A stretch of 36,951 nucleotides of DNA from positions 1-36,951 of the forward strand of contig JANQET010000370.1 of assembly GCA_028278265.1 (NCBI GenBank), in the 5' to 3' direction. Position 1 is the first letter of the stretch. Each line of letters opens with the position of its first letter. This document shows positions 1 to 8,661 of the stretch, piece after piece. Source of the stretch: Myxococcota bacterium. Lineage in GTDB: Bacteria; Myxococcota_A; Polyangia; JAAYKL01. Made by a program: the position numbers and the translations under genes. A model generated the notes under the pieces. It was not told the DNA's origin, did not search any database, and saw only the letters and a program-made list of their open reading frames with translations.

Positions 1-1274
1 TCGCCTTGGGCATCCTGGCCGGCGCGGGACTAATCGAGCACGAACAACTCAAGGAGTTGATGGTGGTCGGCGAGCTCGGCCTCGACGGGCACTGCCGTCC
101 GATACCGGGTTCCCTACCCTACGCCCTGCTGGCGCGACAGCTCGGCTGCAGCGCCCTGCTCGCCCCGTCGGACAATGCGGCCGAAGCGGCGGTTGTCACC
201 GGCATCCCCGTGCTGCCGATCGCCAATCTGCCCGCCGCGGTGATGCATCTGACCGGGGAGCAGACGATCGGCGCCACCTCACAGACCGAAATCGATTTGA
301 CCCCGCGGGACACCGAGCTGGACATGGCAGACGTGCGGGGACAAAACCACGCCAAGCGGGCCCTGGAAGTGGCCGCCGCCGGTGCGCACAATCTGGTGTT
401 GATCGGCCCGCCCGGCTCGGGCAAGACGATGCTGGCCCGCCGACTGATCACCGTCCTGCCGGCATTGACCTTCGAAGAAATGCTCGAAGTATCGGCGGCC
501 CACTCGGTGTTGGGATTGACCAATGTCCATCGGCCGCTGGTCACCGAGCGACCGTTCCGCTCCCCCCACCACACGGTCTCGGACGCGGGCTTGGTCGGCG
601 GGTGCAACCCACCCCGTCCCGGCGAGGTCTCCCTGGCCCACAACGGGGTGCTGTTCCTCGATGAGCTACCCGAGTTCAAGCGCCATGTGCTCGAGGTGCT
701 GCGCGAACCGCTCGAGGAGGGGGCAATCACCATCTCCCGGGCCGGCGGCCAGAGCACCTTTCCCGCGTCGTTCACCCTGGTGGCCAGCATGAATCCGTGT
801 CCTTGCGGCTACTTTGGCAGCCCGGATCGGGCCTGCACCTGTTCGGTCACCGCCGTGGAACGCTACCGGGGCAAAATCTCCGGTCCCCTGCTCGATCGCA
901 TCGATTTGCACATCGATGTACCCGCCGTGCCGGTCCGCGAGCTGACCGACCACAAGCCCAGCGAGAGCTCGGCGGAGATTCGCCGGCGGGTGATCGCCGC
1001 ACGGGAGATTCAACAACAGCGGTTTTTCGGTACCACCACCCGGGCCAACGGACAGATGACCCTCAAGCAGATTCATAGCCACTGCACGATTGATGCGACC
1101 GGACAGACCTTGCTCGAGGGGGCGATCGACCGGCTCGGTCTCTCCGCACGGGCCTACACCCGAATTTTGAAGGTCGCGCGAACCATCGCCGACCTGGAAC
1201 AGCAACGAGACATCTCTTCGGCCCACGTGGCCGAAGCCATCGGCTATCGCAGCCTGGATCGCAAACAAGCTTAG
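1..1274 (+). CDS. YifB/ComM-family Mg-chelatase-like AAA+ ATPase, 5'-truncated by window edge
   Basis: The reading frame is open to the left edge, so the gene begins outside the window. About 422 residues are visible from the TTG at position 6, against roughly 500 for the family, so about 80-90 N-terminal residues are missing. Counting from that TTG, the tail of the Lon-like/ChlI N-domain is followed by Walker A GPPGSGKT (134-141), Walker [11 protein letters not shown], and the paired-cysteine segment NPCPCG...CTCS typical of YifB proteins. A C-terminal Mg_chelatase_C region follows. Family members (ComM in Haemophilus) are helicase-like motors that help branch migration when DNA taken up by the cell is integrated. 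Its position directly before recA, 46 nt away, fits a recombination role. The family call is firm; involvement in transformation here is inference. Confidence 0.93.
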   Translation, partial: ALGILAGAGLIEHEQLKELMVVGELGLDGHCRPIPGSLPYALLARQLGCSALLAPSDNAAEAAVVTGIPVLPIANLPAAVMHLTGEQTIGATSQTEIDLTPRDTELDMADVRGQNHAKRALEVAAAGAHNLVLIGPPGSGKTMLARRLITVLPALTFEEMLEVSAAHSVLGLTNVHRPLVTERPFRSPHHTVSDAGLVGGCNPPRPGEVSLAHNGVLFLDELPEFKRHVLEVLREPLEEGAITISRAGGQSTFPASFTLVASMNPCPCGYFGSPDRACTCSVTAVERYRGKISGPLLDRIDLHIDVPAVPVRELTDHKPSESSAEIRRRVIAAREIQQQRFFGTTTRANGQMTLKQIHSHCTIDATGQTLLEGAIDRLGLSARAYTRILKVARTIADLEQQRDISSAHVAEAIGYRSLDRKQA

Positions 1275-1296
1275 GTCGTGGCAACAGCCACGGACC
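1274..1296 (+). other. Hairpin between the YifB-type gene and recA
   Basis: Left arm GGTCGTGGC and right arm GCCACGGACC pair around a loop AACA, giving 9 bp with one bulged base. The left arm begins at the last base of the upstream stop codon. No T-run follows, so it is not a classic intrinsic terminator. It could pause polymerase, stabilise an mRNA end or attenuate read-through into recA. I see no LexA-type operator in this spacer. Confidence 0.4.
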
Positions 1297-1320
1297 ATCA
1301 CAACAGAGGAGAACAATCAA

Positions 1321-2364
1321 ATGAAGTTCAAAGAGAGAATGAAAGAGGTCGCCAAGACAATGGAAAAGATCGAAAAGCAGTTCGGCCAGGGGGCGATCAT
1401 GGCCCTGGGCAGCGCCCCGTCTGCGGAGAATATCCCGGCCGTCTCTTCAGGGTCGTTCGGCCTGGATTTGGCCCTGGGCACCGGGGGATATCCCAAGGGT
1501 CGCATCTGCGAGGTGTTCGGTCCGGAATCATCGGGAAAAACCACGCTGACCCTGCACGCCATCGCCCAGTGCCAGCAACAGGGGGGTATTTGCGCCTTTC
1601 TCGACGCGGAGCACGCTCTGGATGTCACCTACGCCAAGAAGCTCGGGGTGGATGCCGACGCCCTGCTCGTTTCGCAGCCCGACTACGGCGAGCAGGCGCT
1701 GGAAATAGCCGACATGTTGATCCGCTCCGGAGGGGTCGATTTAATTGTCGTCGATTCGGTCGCCGCGCTCACCCCCAAGGCAGAGCTCGAAGGGGAGATG
1801 GGGGATCACCACGTGGGTCTGCAGGCGCGCATGATGAGCCAGGCGATGCGCAAGTTGACCGGTGTCTGCCACAAACACGGCGCCACGATCCTGTTCATCA
1901 ACCAGACCCGGCAAAAAATCGGTGTCTCCTTCGGCAGCCCGGAGACCACCACCGGCGGAAACGCACTGAAATTCTACGCCTCGGTTCGGCTCAACGTGCG
2001 CCGGATCGGCAAGCTGAAAGATGCCGACAACATCATCGGGGACCGGGTGAAGGTCAAGGTGGTGAAGAACAAAATGGCGCCGCCGTTTCGCGAGGCCCTG
2101 TTTGATATTCGATTCGGCGAGGGGATTTCCCAGCAGGCCGAAATAGTGGATCTCGCCACCGAGCTCAACGTGATTCAAAAGTCCGGCGCCTGGTTCTCGT
2201 TCGACGGGGAAAAGCTGGCCCACGGCCGCGAAAAAGCGATTGTCGCCCTCAAGGAGAATCCGGAGCTGTTCGCCCGAGTCGTCGACCAAACCTTGACGGC
2301 ACGCAAAAAGGGCAAAGAAGAGGAGGGCAAAGCCAAGTCGTCCAAAGCCGACAAAGCGGCCTGA
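1321..2364 (+). CDS. recA: RecA recombinase
   Basis: 347 residues, normal for RecA. The protein forms ATP-dependent filaments on single-stranded DNA, performs homologous pairing and activates the SOS response through LexA cleavage. Visible landmarks are Walker A GPESSGKT (67-74), the DAEHALD segment, Walker [11 protein letters not shown], the L1 region [10 protein letters not shown] and the L2 region ending in [19 protein letters not shown]. The C-terminal tail is lysine-rich and mixed ([19 protein letters not shown]), not strongly acidic as in E. coli. The ATG is preceded by AGAGGAG at a good distance. Compared with E. coli, the L2 loop has [13 protein letters not shown] instead of INQIRMKIGVMFG, modest divergence in an otherwise conserved DNA-binding loop. 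No recX follows. Confidence 0.98.
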   Translation: MKFKERMKEVAKTMEKIEKQFGQGAIMALGSAPSAENIPAVSSGSFGLDLALGTGGYPKGRICEVFGPESSGKTTLTLHAIAQCQQQGGICAFLDAEHALDVTYAKKLGVDADALLVSQPDYGEQALEIADMLIRSGGVDLIVVDSVAALTPKAELEGEMGDHHVGLQARMMSQAMRKLTGVCHKHGATILFINQTRQKIGVSFGSPETTTGGNALKFYASVRLNVRRIGKLKDADNIIGDRVKVKVVKNKMAPPFREALFDIRFGEGISQQAEIVDLATELNVIQKSGAWFSFDGEKLAHGREKAIVALKENPELFARVVDQTLTARKKGKEEEGKAKSSKADKAA

Positions 2365-2449
2365 TCGTCCCCTGTCCGGTCCACCCTTCTTAGGAGCTTG
2401 AATACCAACCAACGTCATACGTCTCATCTAGAGACATAAGGGATAGGCG

Positions 2450-2478
2450 TTGATTATCTTTATGTGGTAGGCTATCTC
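2450..2478 (+). promoter_or_regulatory. Candidate sigma-70-type promoter for the small lipoprotein gene
   Basis: TTGATT (2450-2455), 17-nt spacer, TATCTC (2473-2478). The predicted start near 2485 leaves a short leader that still contains the AAAAGGAG ribosome binding site before the ATG at 2503. The -10 match is weak, so this is tentative. A small GTCTC-ATCTA-GAGAC hairpin (2421-2435) just upstream may end the recA transcript but lacks a T-run. Confidence 0.3.
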
Positions 2479-2502
2479 ATCAAAACGAAAAGGAGCAATT
2501 GG

Positions 2503-2769
2503 ATGAAAGCAATCATAGGAAAACTGTTGTTGGCCGTGGGCCTGGTTATCGGCATGGCGGGAATGTCCGGATGTGTGATTCACGCCCACTCCGGTACCGA
2601 GCACGCCAAGCCGGTCAACAAACCCAAACCCGCCAAGAAAATCAAGGCCAAACCCCCCACCTCGCCGGTCCAAAAACCGGATGAGAAACCAACCGAGGAG
2701 ACGTCGACCGGCGGCCCCGCCGCTTCGGAACAAGCCGATCCTCCCCCTCCGCCGGCCCCCTCTTTTTAA
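2503..2769 (+). CDS. Small Pro/Lys-rich predicted lipoprotein
   Basis: 88 residues from the ATG at 2503, chosen because AAAAGGAG sits just upstream and because it gives a clean signal sequence. The frame extends upstream to a GTG at 2464 without a good ribosome site. The start MKAIIGKLLLAVGLVIGMAG ends in MSGC, an acceptable lipobox. The mature part is low-complexity: Lys/Pro-rich (KPVNKPKPAKKIKAKPP) and then an acidic to Pro-rich tail ending PPPPPAPSF. I do not recognise a family. A tethered, extended periplasmic or cell-wall-spanning linker is possible, but there is no direct evidence of function. Confidence 0.72.
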   Translation: MKAIIGKLLLAVGLVIGMAGMSGCVIHAHSGTEHAKPVNKPKPAKKIKAKPPTSPVQKPDEKPTEETSTGGPAASEQADPPPPPAPSF

Positions 2770-2803
2770 TCCATAATACGAATTTTCTCCGCGACGATGT
2801 GAG

Positions 2804-2832
2804 TTGTTTCGCGGGTTACCATCCACTATCAT
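2804..2832 (+). promoter_or_regulatory. Candidate sigma-70-type promoter for the RCC1-like gene
   Basis: TTGTTT (2804-2809), exact 17-nt spacer, TATCAT (2827-2832; five of six consensus bases). A start near 2839 gives a leader of about 40 nt to the ATG at 2882. Confidence 0.45.
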
Positions 2833-2881
2833 AGAAATGTCGGCACAATCGCGTCGACGTTGAAGAGCAGAGGAAATGGCC

Positions 2882-3802
2882 ATGCATACGAAACGTCATC
2901 TGATCATATGGGCGGGCGTCTTGTGCAGCGCTCTGGCTTGGGCCTGTGAGGAGCCCGAGGAGTTGGTCGGCTTGGGGGATCTGCCGTTTGAGCAGCTCAC
3001 TTCGGGCGGAGGACACGTTTGCGGTTTGATGAAGGGGGGTGCGGTGATCTGTTGGGGGCGCAATGACTACGGGGAATCGATGTCATTCACCCAGACCGAT
3101 TTCACCCAAATCGCCGCCGGGGATCACCACACCTGCGGACTTGCGCTCGACGGCGTCTATTGCTGGGGGGCCAACGCCTTCGGTCAGTCCACCCCGCCGG
3201 AAACGCAGGGATTCGTCGAGATTGCCCTCGGCGCCTATCACAGCTGCGGCCTCACCGCTCAAGGGGGTGTGCAGTGCTGGGGACAAGGTGTGGAGGGGGA
3301 TCTCGCGCCACCCCAGGGCACCCCCTTTGTGGCGGTAGCCGCGGGGGGAGGACACTCCTGTGCGCTCAAACCCAATGGCCACGCGGTGTGCTGGGGGAAG
3401 AACACCCATGGGCAAGCGACGCCCCCTGCAGACGGTGCCTACATACAAATTTCTGCCGGGGGAAGCCACACCTGCGGGTTGCAGCACAACGGGGGGATCA
3501 CCTGTTGGGGACACAACGTTCTCGGGGAATCAACGCCACCGGCGGATCTCGACTTCATCCAAGTCTCCACCGGCGGAGCGCCGACCGCAACCGAGAATGA
3601 AGACGGTGCGCTGGTCAACGGCAGCCACACCTGCGCCCTCAAAGCCGATGGGCACGTGGTCTGCTGGGGAAACAACTCCCACAATCAGAGCACCCCGCCG
3701 ACGGTCCAACAGTTCATCCAGATCAGCAGCGGCGTGGCGCACACCTGCGGTCTCAAGCGGGATCAAACGGTGGCCTGCTGGGGGTTCGGCTACACGGGCT
3801 AG
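2882..3802 (+). CDS. Exported RCC1-like repeat protein with paired cysteines
   Basis: 306 residues from the ATG at 2882, preferred over the ATG at 2876 because GAGG lies about 8 nt upstream of 2882 but only about 2 nt from 2876. The N-terminus (MHTKRHLIIWAGVLCSALAWAC) looks like a signal peptide; the AWAC is a poor but possible lipobox. The rest is seven repeats of about 35-45 residues with the pattern G-x-H-x-C-G/A-L ... CWG-x-N ... STPP, as in RCC1_2-type beta-propellers. Nearly every repeat carries one Cys in H(T/S)CGL and one in CWG, suggesting a disulfide per blade outside the cytoplasm. The sixth repeat has an insertion (about APTATENEDGALVNG). Such proteins are abundant in myxobacteria-like genomes and their ligands are unknown. 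Confidence 0.85.
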   Translation: MHTKRHLIIWAGVLCSALAWACEEPEELVGLGDLPFEQLTSGGGHVCGLMKGGAVICWGRNDYGESMSFTQTDFTQIAAGDHHTCGLALDGVYCWGANAFGQSTPPETQGFVEIALGAYHSCGLTAQGGVQCWGQGVEGDLAPPQGTPFVAVAAGGGHSCALKPNGHAVCWGKNTHGQATPPADGAYIQISAGGSHTCGLQHNGGITCWGHNVLGESTPPADLDFIQVSTGGAPTATENEDGALVNGSHTCALKADGHVVCWGNNSHNQSTPPTVQQFIQISSGVAHTCGLKRDQTVACWGFGYTG

Positions 3803-3815
3803 CCGACTAGCCCGT
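3794..3815. terminator. Palindrome at convergent gene ends containing both stop codons
   Basis: ACGGGCTAG, loop CCGA, CTAGCCCGT: a perfect 9-bp stem with a 4-nt loop. The TAG stop of the RCC1-like gene (3800-3802) and the TAG stop of folE (3807-3809 on the minus strand) are both inside the arms, so each transcript ends in the same hairpin. Neither side has a convincing T-run, so Rho-independent action is uncertain. Confidence 0.55.
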
Positions 3816-4376
3816 ACTGTTGCGGTTTATCAGGCCGAGAAATTCGGCGCGGGTCTCCACTTCATCGTGAATCGCCCCGAGCACCGATGAGGTGGTCATC
3901 ACCGAGTTTTGCTTTTCCACACCGCGCATCATCATGCACAGATGGCGGCACTCCATCACCACCCCGACACCGACCGCATCGACCGCTTTCTCGATCTCCC
4001 GGGCCACTTGGGCTGTCAACCGTTCCTGGATTTGCAGCCGACGGGCGTAGGTATCGACGATTCGCGCGATTTTACTCACCCCGAGCACCCTGTTTCGAGC
4101 GATGTACCCCACGTGGCAGCGGCCGAAAAAGGGCAACATATGGTGTTCGCACATCGAGTAGACCTCGATATCCTTGGTGATAATCATGTTGTTGGCCTCG
4201 GATTCGAACACCGCGTTGTTGATAATCTCCTTGGGGTCCATCTGGTAGCCTCGGGTGAGGAAGGCCATCGACTTGGCCACTCGCTGGGGCGTTTTGACCA
4301 GTCCGTCGCGACTGGGATCTTCACCGATTTCGATCAACAGCTCGCGGACCAGTTGGGCGACGCGTTCTTCATTCAT
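3807..4376 (-). CDS. folE: GTP cyclohydrolase I
   Basis: 189 residues from the ATG at 4376. The frame runs further upstream, but this start has AAAGG before it and matches family length. The enzyme turns GTP into 7,8-dihydroneopterin triphosphate, the first step of folate synthesis. The zinc ligands are visible as C76 and H79 in [18 protein letters not shown] and C147 in [12 protein letters not shown]; the 71-residue spacing equals that of E. coli Cys110-Cys181. The start overlaps the folK stop by 8 nt (ATGAATGA), so translation is probably coupled. Last gene of the fol operon. Confidence 0.96.
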   Translation of the reverse strand: MNEERVAQLVRELLIEIGEDPSRDGLVKTPQRVAKSMAFLTRGYQMDPKEIINNAVFESEANNMIITKDIEVYSMCEHHMLPFFGRCHVGYIARNRVLGVSKIARIVDTYARRLQIQERLTAQVAREIEKAVDAVGVGVVMECRHLCMMMRGVEKQNSVMTTSSVLGAIHDEVETRAEFLGLINRNSTG

Positions 4377-4911
4377 GACAGAGCCTTTCTCTGAGTTGTT
4401 CAGTGAATCGTTCCAGAGGAACAAGGGAATCGTCGACCCGGGCGGAGGACAACCCGCAGAGGTGTTGGCCGGTCCCGGGAAGCACCAACGATGGGGCTAG
4501 TTCTAACAGGGGATAGGCCACGAACGGCCGCTCGAAGATATCCGGATCGGGCAGCGCAATCTCTTCGGTGTCAACGACACACTCCCCGTGCAGAATGAGG
4601 TCCAAATCAATTGTGCGGGCGGCCCAGAGATCGGCCGTGCGGCGTCGACCGACCGCCTCCTCGACAGATCGCAGAACGTCGAACTTGAGCGCGCGCCAGG
4701 ACAGCCGGCTGCAGATCTGCCAGACCCCGTTCCAAAACAGGGGCTGCTCCGGCCGATTCAACGGCGCGGTTCGGAAAAAGGTCGAGCTGGCTTCGACCGC
4801 AACCCGGCGCTTGAGCAACGACAATGCCAGGGCGATATTGTGCTCGGGATCGATGTTCGATCCCACTGAAACGTAAGACACGGTCGAACGATGGGGATGC
4901 GGATCAGTCAT
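4369..4911 (-). CDS. folK: 6-hydroxymethyl-7,8-dihydropterin pyrophosphokinase (HPPK)
   Basis: 180 residues. The enzyme transfers pyrophosphate from ATP to 6-hydroxymethyl-dihydropterin, the step before dihydropteroate synthase. Family signatures are [14 protein letters not shown] at the start, FWNGVWQI, the Mg-binding [11 protein letters not shown] (Asp102 and Asp104) and the closing [20 protein letters not shown]. It overlaps folB upstream by 8 nt (ATGACTGA) and folE downstream by 8 nt (ATGAATGA); the two junctions have the same geometry. No folP is present in the window. Confidence 0.95.
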   Translation of the reverse strand: MTDPHPHRSTVSYVSVGSNIDPEHNIALALSLLKRRVAVEASSTFFRTAPLNRPEQPLFWNGVWQICSRLSWRALKFDVLRSVEEAVGRRRTADLWAARTIDLDLILHGECVVDTEEIALPDPDIFERPFVAYPLLELAPSLVLPGTGQHLCGLSSARVDDSLVPLERFTEQLRERLCHE

Positions 4912-5281
4912 CGGATTTGGTTCGGGTGATCTCCACGGCCACGCTGCGGGCGAATCGAAGCGCCGTCAATTTATCCACGATCACATCCACTCGTTGTACC
5001 GCCGACCGTTCGAGACAGAGATCGGCGACGGTTTCGGCGATGCGTTCGATGAGGTAGAAGCGGGAATCTTCGATGGTCCGGAGGATGTCGTTCTTCAACG
5101 CCTTGTAGTCGACGGTATCCTCGACCCGATCGCTGCGCCCGGCGGTGGACAGATCGAGATAGAGGGTCGTGCTTATCGCCACCTCCTGTCGCCGTTTGCG
5201 CTCCCAATCGTTGATCCCGACAATGCAGCGCACATTGATATCGCGAATGTGAATGCGATCCAACGCCTGATGGTCCTGCAT
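4904..5281 (-). CDS. folB: Dihydroneopterin aldolase
   Basis: 125 residues, usual length. Converts 7,8-dihydroneopterin to 6-hydroxymethyl-dihydropterin and glycolaldehyde. Visible features are DRIHIRDINVRCIVGINDWERKRRQ, the VEDTVDYKAL segment around the pterin site, and FYLIERIAETVADLCL with the binding Glu. A good ribosome site (GAAGGGAG) precedes the ATG at 5281. The gene lies 33 nt downstream of the folM-like gene and overlaps folK. Confidence 0.95.
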   Translation of the reverse strand: MQDHQALDRIHIRDINVRCIVGINDWERKRRQEVAISTTLYLDLSTAGRSDRVEDTVDYKALKNDILRTIEDSRFYLIERIAETVADLCLERSAVQRVDVIVDKLTALRFARSVAVEITRTKSDD

Positions 5282-5314
5282 GGCTTCTCCCTTCTGTTCG
5301 GCGGTGATGATCGC

Positions 5315-6061
5315 TCACCCGCCATACATCGATCCCAGCAGGTGCCGACCACCGTCGATAAAGATGACCTGCCCGGTGACAAAATCGCTGCGCAATAAAA
5401 AACGGACCGCGTCGATCACCCCGTCCACACTGCCGATCCGCCGGAGGGGGTTAGCGTGTCGCTGCTGTTCGAGGAATTCGGCTCCTTTTCCGCGGGGGGG
5501 CAGCACGAGTCCCGGGGCAACGGCATTGACCCGCACGCCGGGGGCCAACTCGACGGCCAACAGCTTGGTCAACGTGAAGAGCATGCGCTTGCTCAGGTGG
5601 TAGGCGGCGTGTTGATCGTCCGGTCCGGTGATCCGGCTGTCCAAGAAATTGACCACCGACCCGCTCTCCTGTTGGGCGGCGAAACAGCGGGCTAGGACCA
5701 GCGGGCTCCAGGCGTTGACCCGAATATCCCGGTCGAGTGCGCCGTAGCTGAAATCGGTCAATTGATTTTCGAAGAACACTGACGCGTTATTGACCAGCAC
5801 GTCGATCGGACCGGCCAGGGCGGTCGCCTGGGCAAACAACTGCTCCGCCTGCTCGGGCTGGGCCAGATCGGCGGCCACTGCATTGGCGCGCCCACCGGCC
5901 TCCCGAATCTGCGCGACAAGCGCGTGGGCTTCGTCAGCGGACCGGTGGTAATGGGCGATAACGGAAATGTGATCTTGGGCCAGGGCCAGGGCGGTCGCCC
6001 GACCCAACCGGTGGGCGGCACCGGTGACCAACGCTGTGCTCGGCTTCGGGGTGGTGCTCAT
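5315..6061 (-). CDS. folM: SDR-family pteridine reductase (FolM/PTR1-like)
   Basis: 248-residue short-chain dehydrogenase. Its NADPH motif is TGAAHRLG (13-20), the TGxxxRxG form typical of pteridine reductases instead of the common TGxxxGxG. NNAS is at 91-94. The catalytic set reads Asp141, Tyr154, Lys158: Asp stands where classical SDRs have Ser, with the same 13-residue Asp-Tyr spacing as Leishmania PTR1. FolM in E. coli reduces dihydromonapterin and weakly dihydrofolate. Being first in a folB-folK-folE operon supports a pterin substrate. GGAG precedes the ATG. No folA is in the window, so a dihydrofolate reductase back-up role is possible but unproven. Confidence 0.85.
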   Translation of the reverse strand: MSTTPKPSTALVTGAAHRLGRATALALAQDHISVIAHYHRSADEAHALVAQIREAGGRANAVAADLAQPEQAEQLFAQATALAGPIDVLVNNASVFFENQLTDFSYGALDRDIRVNAWSPLVLARCFAAQQESGSVVNFLDSRITGPDDQHAAYHLSKRMLFTLTKLLAVELAPGVRVNAVAPGLVLPPRGKGAEFLEQQRHANPLRRIGSVDGVIDAVRFLLRSDFVTGQVIFIDGGRHLLGSMYGG

Positions 6062-6112
6062 TGTACTCCAATGGGTATATGCGGTTACCGGGTGTTTGTC
6101 ACCGCCTGCCGA

Positions 6113-8425
6113 TCAGTTCGTTTCTGCTGGGGGATCGGCCGGTCGCGCTGCGGCGAGCCGTTCGTCAATCAGCGTCATCATTTGGGTGACATCGTTCGTC
6201 GGAAACGAACAAGCGTGATCGACACAGATATATGCGGTCGCAGCATCTTTGAGGCGGCGTTGATCAGCGGTATAGGGCGCCAGGCGGGCCAATTGGGCTG
6301 CCTTGGCTTCGTCTCGCAGGAGCAACACGTGATTGGGCAGATAGCGGGTGGCCAAAGTCTTCAGCATCTCATTCGTATCCTGCGCGCGGGTTTCGCCGGC
6401 GACGACGATCTCCAGTGATGGGCCGACGGCGAAATCCAACGCGAGCAGAAACATGGCATGGGAAGTGGGGGAGTTGGCCAACGCATCGCCGTACGTTTTC
6501 ATCGCCCGGGCGGCCCGTTCCTCGTGGGCCGAATTTCCAGTGAGCCGGGCCAAGCGCAGGAGATTGTAAATCGCCACCGAGCTGCCCGAGGGAATGGCAC
6601 CGTCGTAGATCTCCTTGGGCCGGGTGATCGGCACCGGGGCGTCGGCCGCAGTGAGGAAGAATCCCCCGTGGGTCGGATCGTCGAAATGGGCCAGCATCAC
6701 CTCGGCGAGGCGCACCGCTTGCTCGAGGTAGAGGATCTCGAAGGTCGATTCATACAGCTCGATCAGTCCAAACACAAAGAAAGCGTAGTCATCGAGGGTG
6801 GCCTGGATGCCGGCTTTGTTGTCCCGATACCGGTGCAGCAAGCGACCGTCGTCGTCGACCAAGGTTTTCAGCACGAAGCGCGCCGATCGCTCGGCGAGGT
6901 GGGCATAGGTCGGATCGCCGAGCACCCGAGCGGCTCGGGCCAGGGCGCCGATCATCAGCCCGTTCCAATCGGTGAGTACCTTGTCGTCTTTGAGCGGATG
7001 AACGCGGTTTTGGCGGGTGGCGAACAACACGCGCCGTCCGGTGTCCAGCTGTCGCTCGAGGGTTTTGACGTCGGTTTGGTGTCGGGCAGCGAGGTGCTCG
7101 GTCGAGACCGCCAAATGGGGAATGTTCTGCCCGGTGTCGGTCTCCCCGGGATGTTCGGAAAAATTGCCGCCGGGCGAGATACCGTAACTCTCGATCACCA
7201 GTTGGGCGGTCTCTTCATCCAACAGCTGCCTAATCTCCGCTTCGGTCCAGAGGTAGAACTTGCCCTCCTTGCCTTCGCTGTCCGCGTCCTCGGCGCTAAA
7301 AAACCCACCGGTGTTGGCGGTCATTTCCCGGCGGATGTAAGTCGCGATTTCGCGGACCGTCCGTTCGAACAGGGGATTGCCGGTGGCTTGGTACGCCTCG
7401 GTGTAGGCCAGCATCAGCAGTGCCTGATCGTAGAGCATCTTTTCGAAATGGGGAACGAGCCAGCTCGGCTCGGTGGTATAGCGGTGAAACCCGAATCCCA
7501 GTTGATCAAAAATCCCGCCATGCCGCATTGCGGTCAGGGTCTGCTCGACCATTTTCAGCGCGTCCCCATTGCCCGTGCGGTACCAATAGCGCAGGAGGAA
7601 GAGCAATTGGTGGGGCATGGGGAACTTCATCTGCCGACCGAACCCTCCGTGTTTGGGATCGAATTGCCGGGCCAAATGGCGAAACGCTAGGTGGAGCGAG
7701 TCCTCCACCGGTTCGCTGCTGGACGAGGCGTTCATCACCTCCTTGATCGCCCCGGTCAACCGTTCGGCCAGGCCGTTGAGCTGATCCCGATCCCCGTGCC
7801 AGGCTTTGACCAGTTGGGGCAACAGATCCAACATGCCGATCCGGCCGTGCACCGACTGACGGGGCAAGTAGGTGGCGGCGAAGAAAGGGCGCTTGTCCGG
7901 GGTCATCACGATGGTCAACGGCCAACCGCCGCTGCCGCGCATGATCTGACAGGCGGTCATGTAGAGGTGATCCACATCGGGTCGTTCCTCTCGATCGACT
8001 TTGATCGAGACGAAGTTTTCATTGAGCAGTGCGGCCACCTCCGGGTCCTCGAACGATTCGTGTTCCATCACATGACACCAGTGACAGGTGGCATACCCGA
8101 TGGAGAGAAAAATCGGTTTGTTCTCCCGATCCGCCTTTTCGAACGCCTCATCACCCCATGGAAACCAGTCCACCGGATTGTGGGCGTGTTGAAGCAGATA
8201 AGGACTCTTTTCCATGATAAGACGGTTGGTCTTGGGCATTTTTTGACTATCCGCCGTTTTGATCGAAGGACTTGTGCGTTCCATCGATTCACTCCTTTTC
8301 GCGCCGTTACAACCGAAAGCGCCCACAGCGATCCCGGCATGCACCCCCCAGAGAACCAGCGTTAGTCTAATCGAAGGCAGCTTTTCCCATCTCGATTTCG
8401 ACGCGTTCGTTGTATGTTGCTTCAT
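6113..8425 (-). CDS. DUF255/YyaL-family thioredoxin-domain protein, predicted lipoprotein
   Basis: 770 residues from the ATG at 8425. A longer frame begins at 8488 but has no better ribosome site and would bury the signal sequence. From 8425 the N-terminus has a hydrophobic stretch ending GAFGC (Cys39), a credible lipobox. Next comes the thioredoxin-like DUF255 domain with [20 protein letters not shown] and the CxxC site CHWC (114-117) in [15 protein letters not shown]. The rest is the long alpha/alpha-barrel region resembling N-acyl-glucosamine epimerase/glycosidase folds ([27 protein letters not shown]). The family, which includes human SPATA20, is conserved but its reaction is unsettled. 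Most members lack a signal, so the predicted lipid anchor is unusual. It ends 51 nt before folM and may share its transcript. Confidence 0.88.
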   Translation of the reverse strand: MKQHTTNASKSRWEKLPSIRLTLVLWGVHAGIAVGAFGCNGAKRSESMERTSPSIKTADSQKMPKTNRLIMEKSPYLLQHAHNPVDWFPWGDEAFEKADRENKPIFLSIGYATCHWCHVMEHESFEDPEVAALLNENFVSIKVDREERPDVDHLYMTACQIMRGSGGWPLTIVMTPDKRPFFAATYLPRQSVHGRIGMLDLLPQLVKAWHGDRDQLNGLAERLTGAIKEVMNASSSSEPVEDSLHLAFRHLARQFDPKHGGFGRQMKFPMPHQLLFLLRYWYRTGNGDALKMVEQTLTAMRHGGIFDQLGFGFHRYTTEPSWLVPHFEKMLYDQALLMLAYTEAYQATGNPLFERTVREIATYIRREMTANTGGFFSAEDADSEGKEGKFYLWTEAEIRQLLDEETAQLVIESYGISPGGNFSEHPGETDTGQNIPHLAVSTEHLAARHQTDVKTLERQLDTGRRVLFATRQNRVHPLKDDKVLTDWNGLMIGALARAARVLGDPTYAHLAERSARFVLKTLVDDDGRLLHRYRDNKAGIQATLDDYAFFVFGLIELYESTFEILYLEQAVRLAEVMLAHFDDPTHGGFFLTAADAPVPITRPKEIYDGAIPSGSSVAIYNLLRLARLTGNSAHEERAARAMKTYGDALANSPTSHAMFLLALDFAVGPSLEIVVAGETRAQDTNEMLKTLATRYLPNHVLLLRDEAKAAQLARLAPYTADQRRLKDAATAYICVDHACSFPTNDVTQMMTLIDERLAAARPADPPAETN

Positions 8426-8534
8426 CCAATTCAGCTCTTTCCCAAAAGGCTTGGTGCAACTATCCTGCCAATTGATCACGAGGCCCATAGTGAGAAATTC
8501 AGTTATAATATCAAAACGTTAGAGATCGTCGCGC

Positions 8535-8583
8535 TGTCTCAAGGGGGAGTGTCTCAAACCACTCGGTCGATTTCCCTGAGACA
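8535..8583. repeat. TGTCTCA direct and inverted repeats upstream of the DUF255 gene
   Basis: TGTCTCA occurs at 8535-8541 and 8550-8556, and its complement TGAGACA at 8577-8583. The first copy extends to TGTCTCA(A)GGG against CCCTGAGACA, a 10-bp stem with one bulge. It could be an operator for the DUF255 gene or part of the 3' end of the gene ending at 8662. Confidence 0.35.
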
Positions 8584-8599
8584 AACGACCAGCAGGCTC

Positions 8600-8620
8600 A
8601 AAAAAAGGCTCAAAAAGAGC
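8600..8620 (-). terminator. Weak Rho-independent terminator after the propeller-type lipoprotein gene
   Basis: On the minus strand GCTC-TTTTT-GAGC is followed by C and seven T. It lies about 40 nt past the stop codon at 8662. The stem is only 4 bp, so efficiency is doubtful. Confidence 0.35.
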
Positions 8621-8661
8621 TATTGGGGGACGAGCACCTGGCCGAAGGGGCCATTGAGGGA

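Noticed and set aside
1297-1335. LexA-type operator at recA (GAAC ... GTTC)
   Set aside because: The half-sites are 11 nt apart and span the start codon, not the 4-nt spacing of the Gram-positive-type box; no CTG-N10-CAG either.
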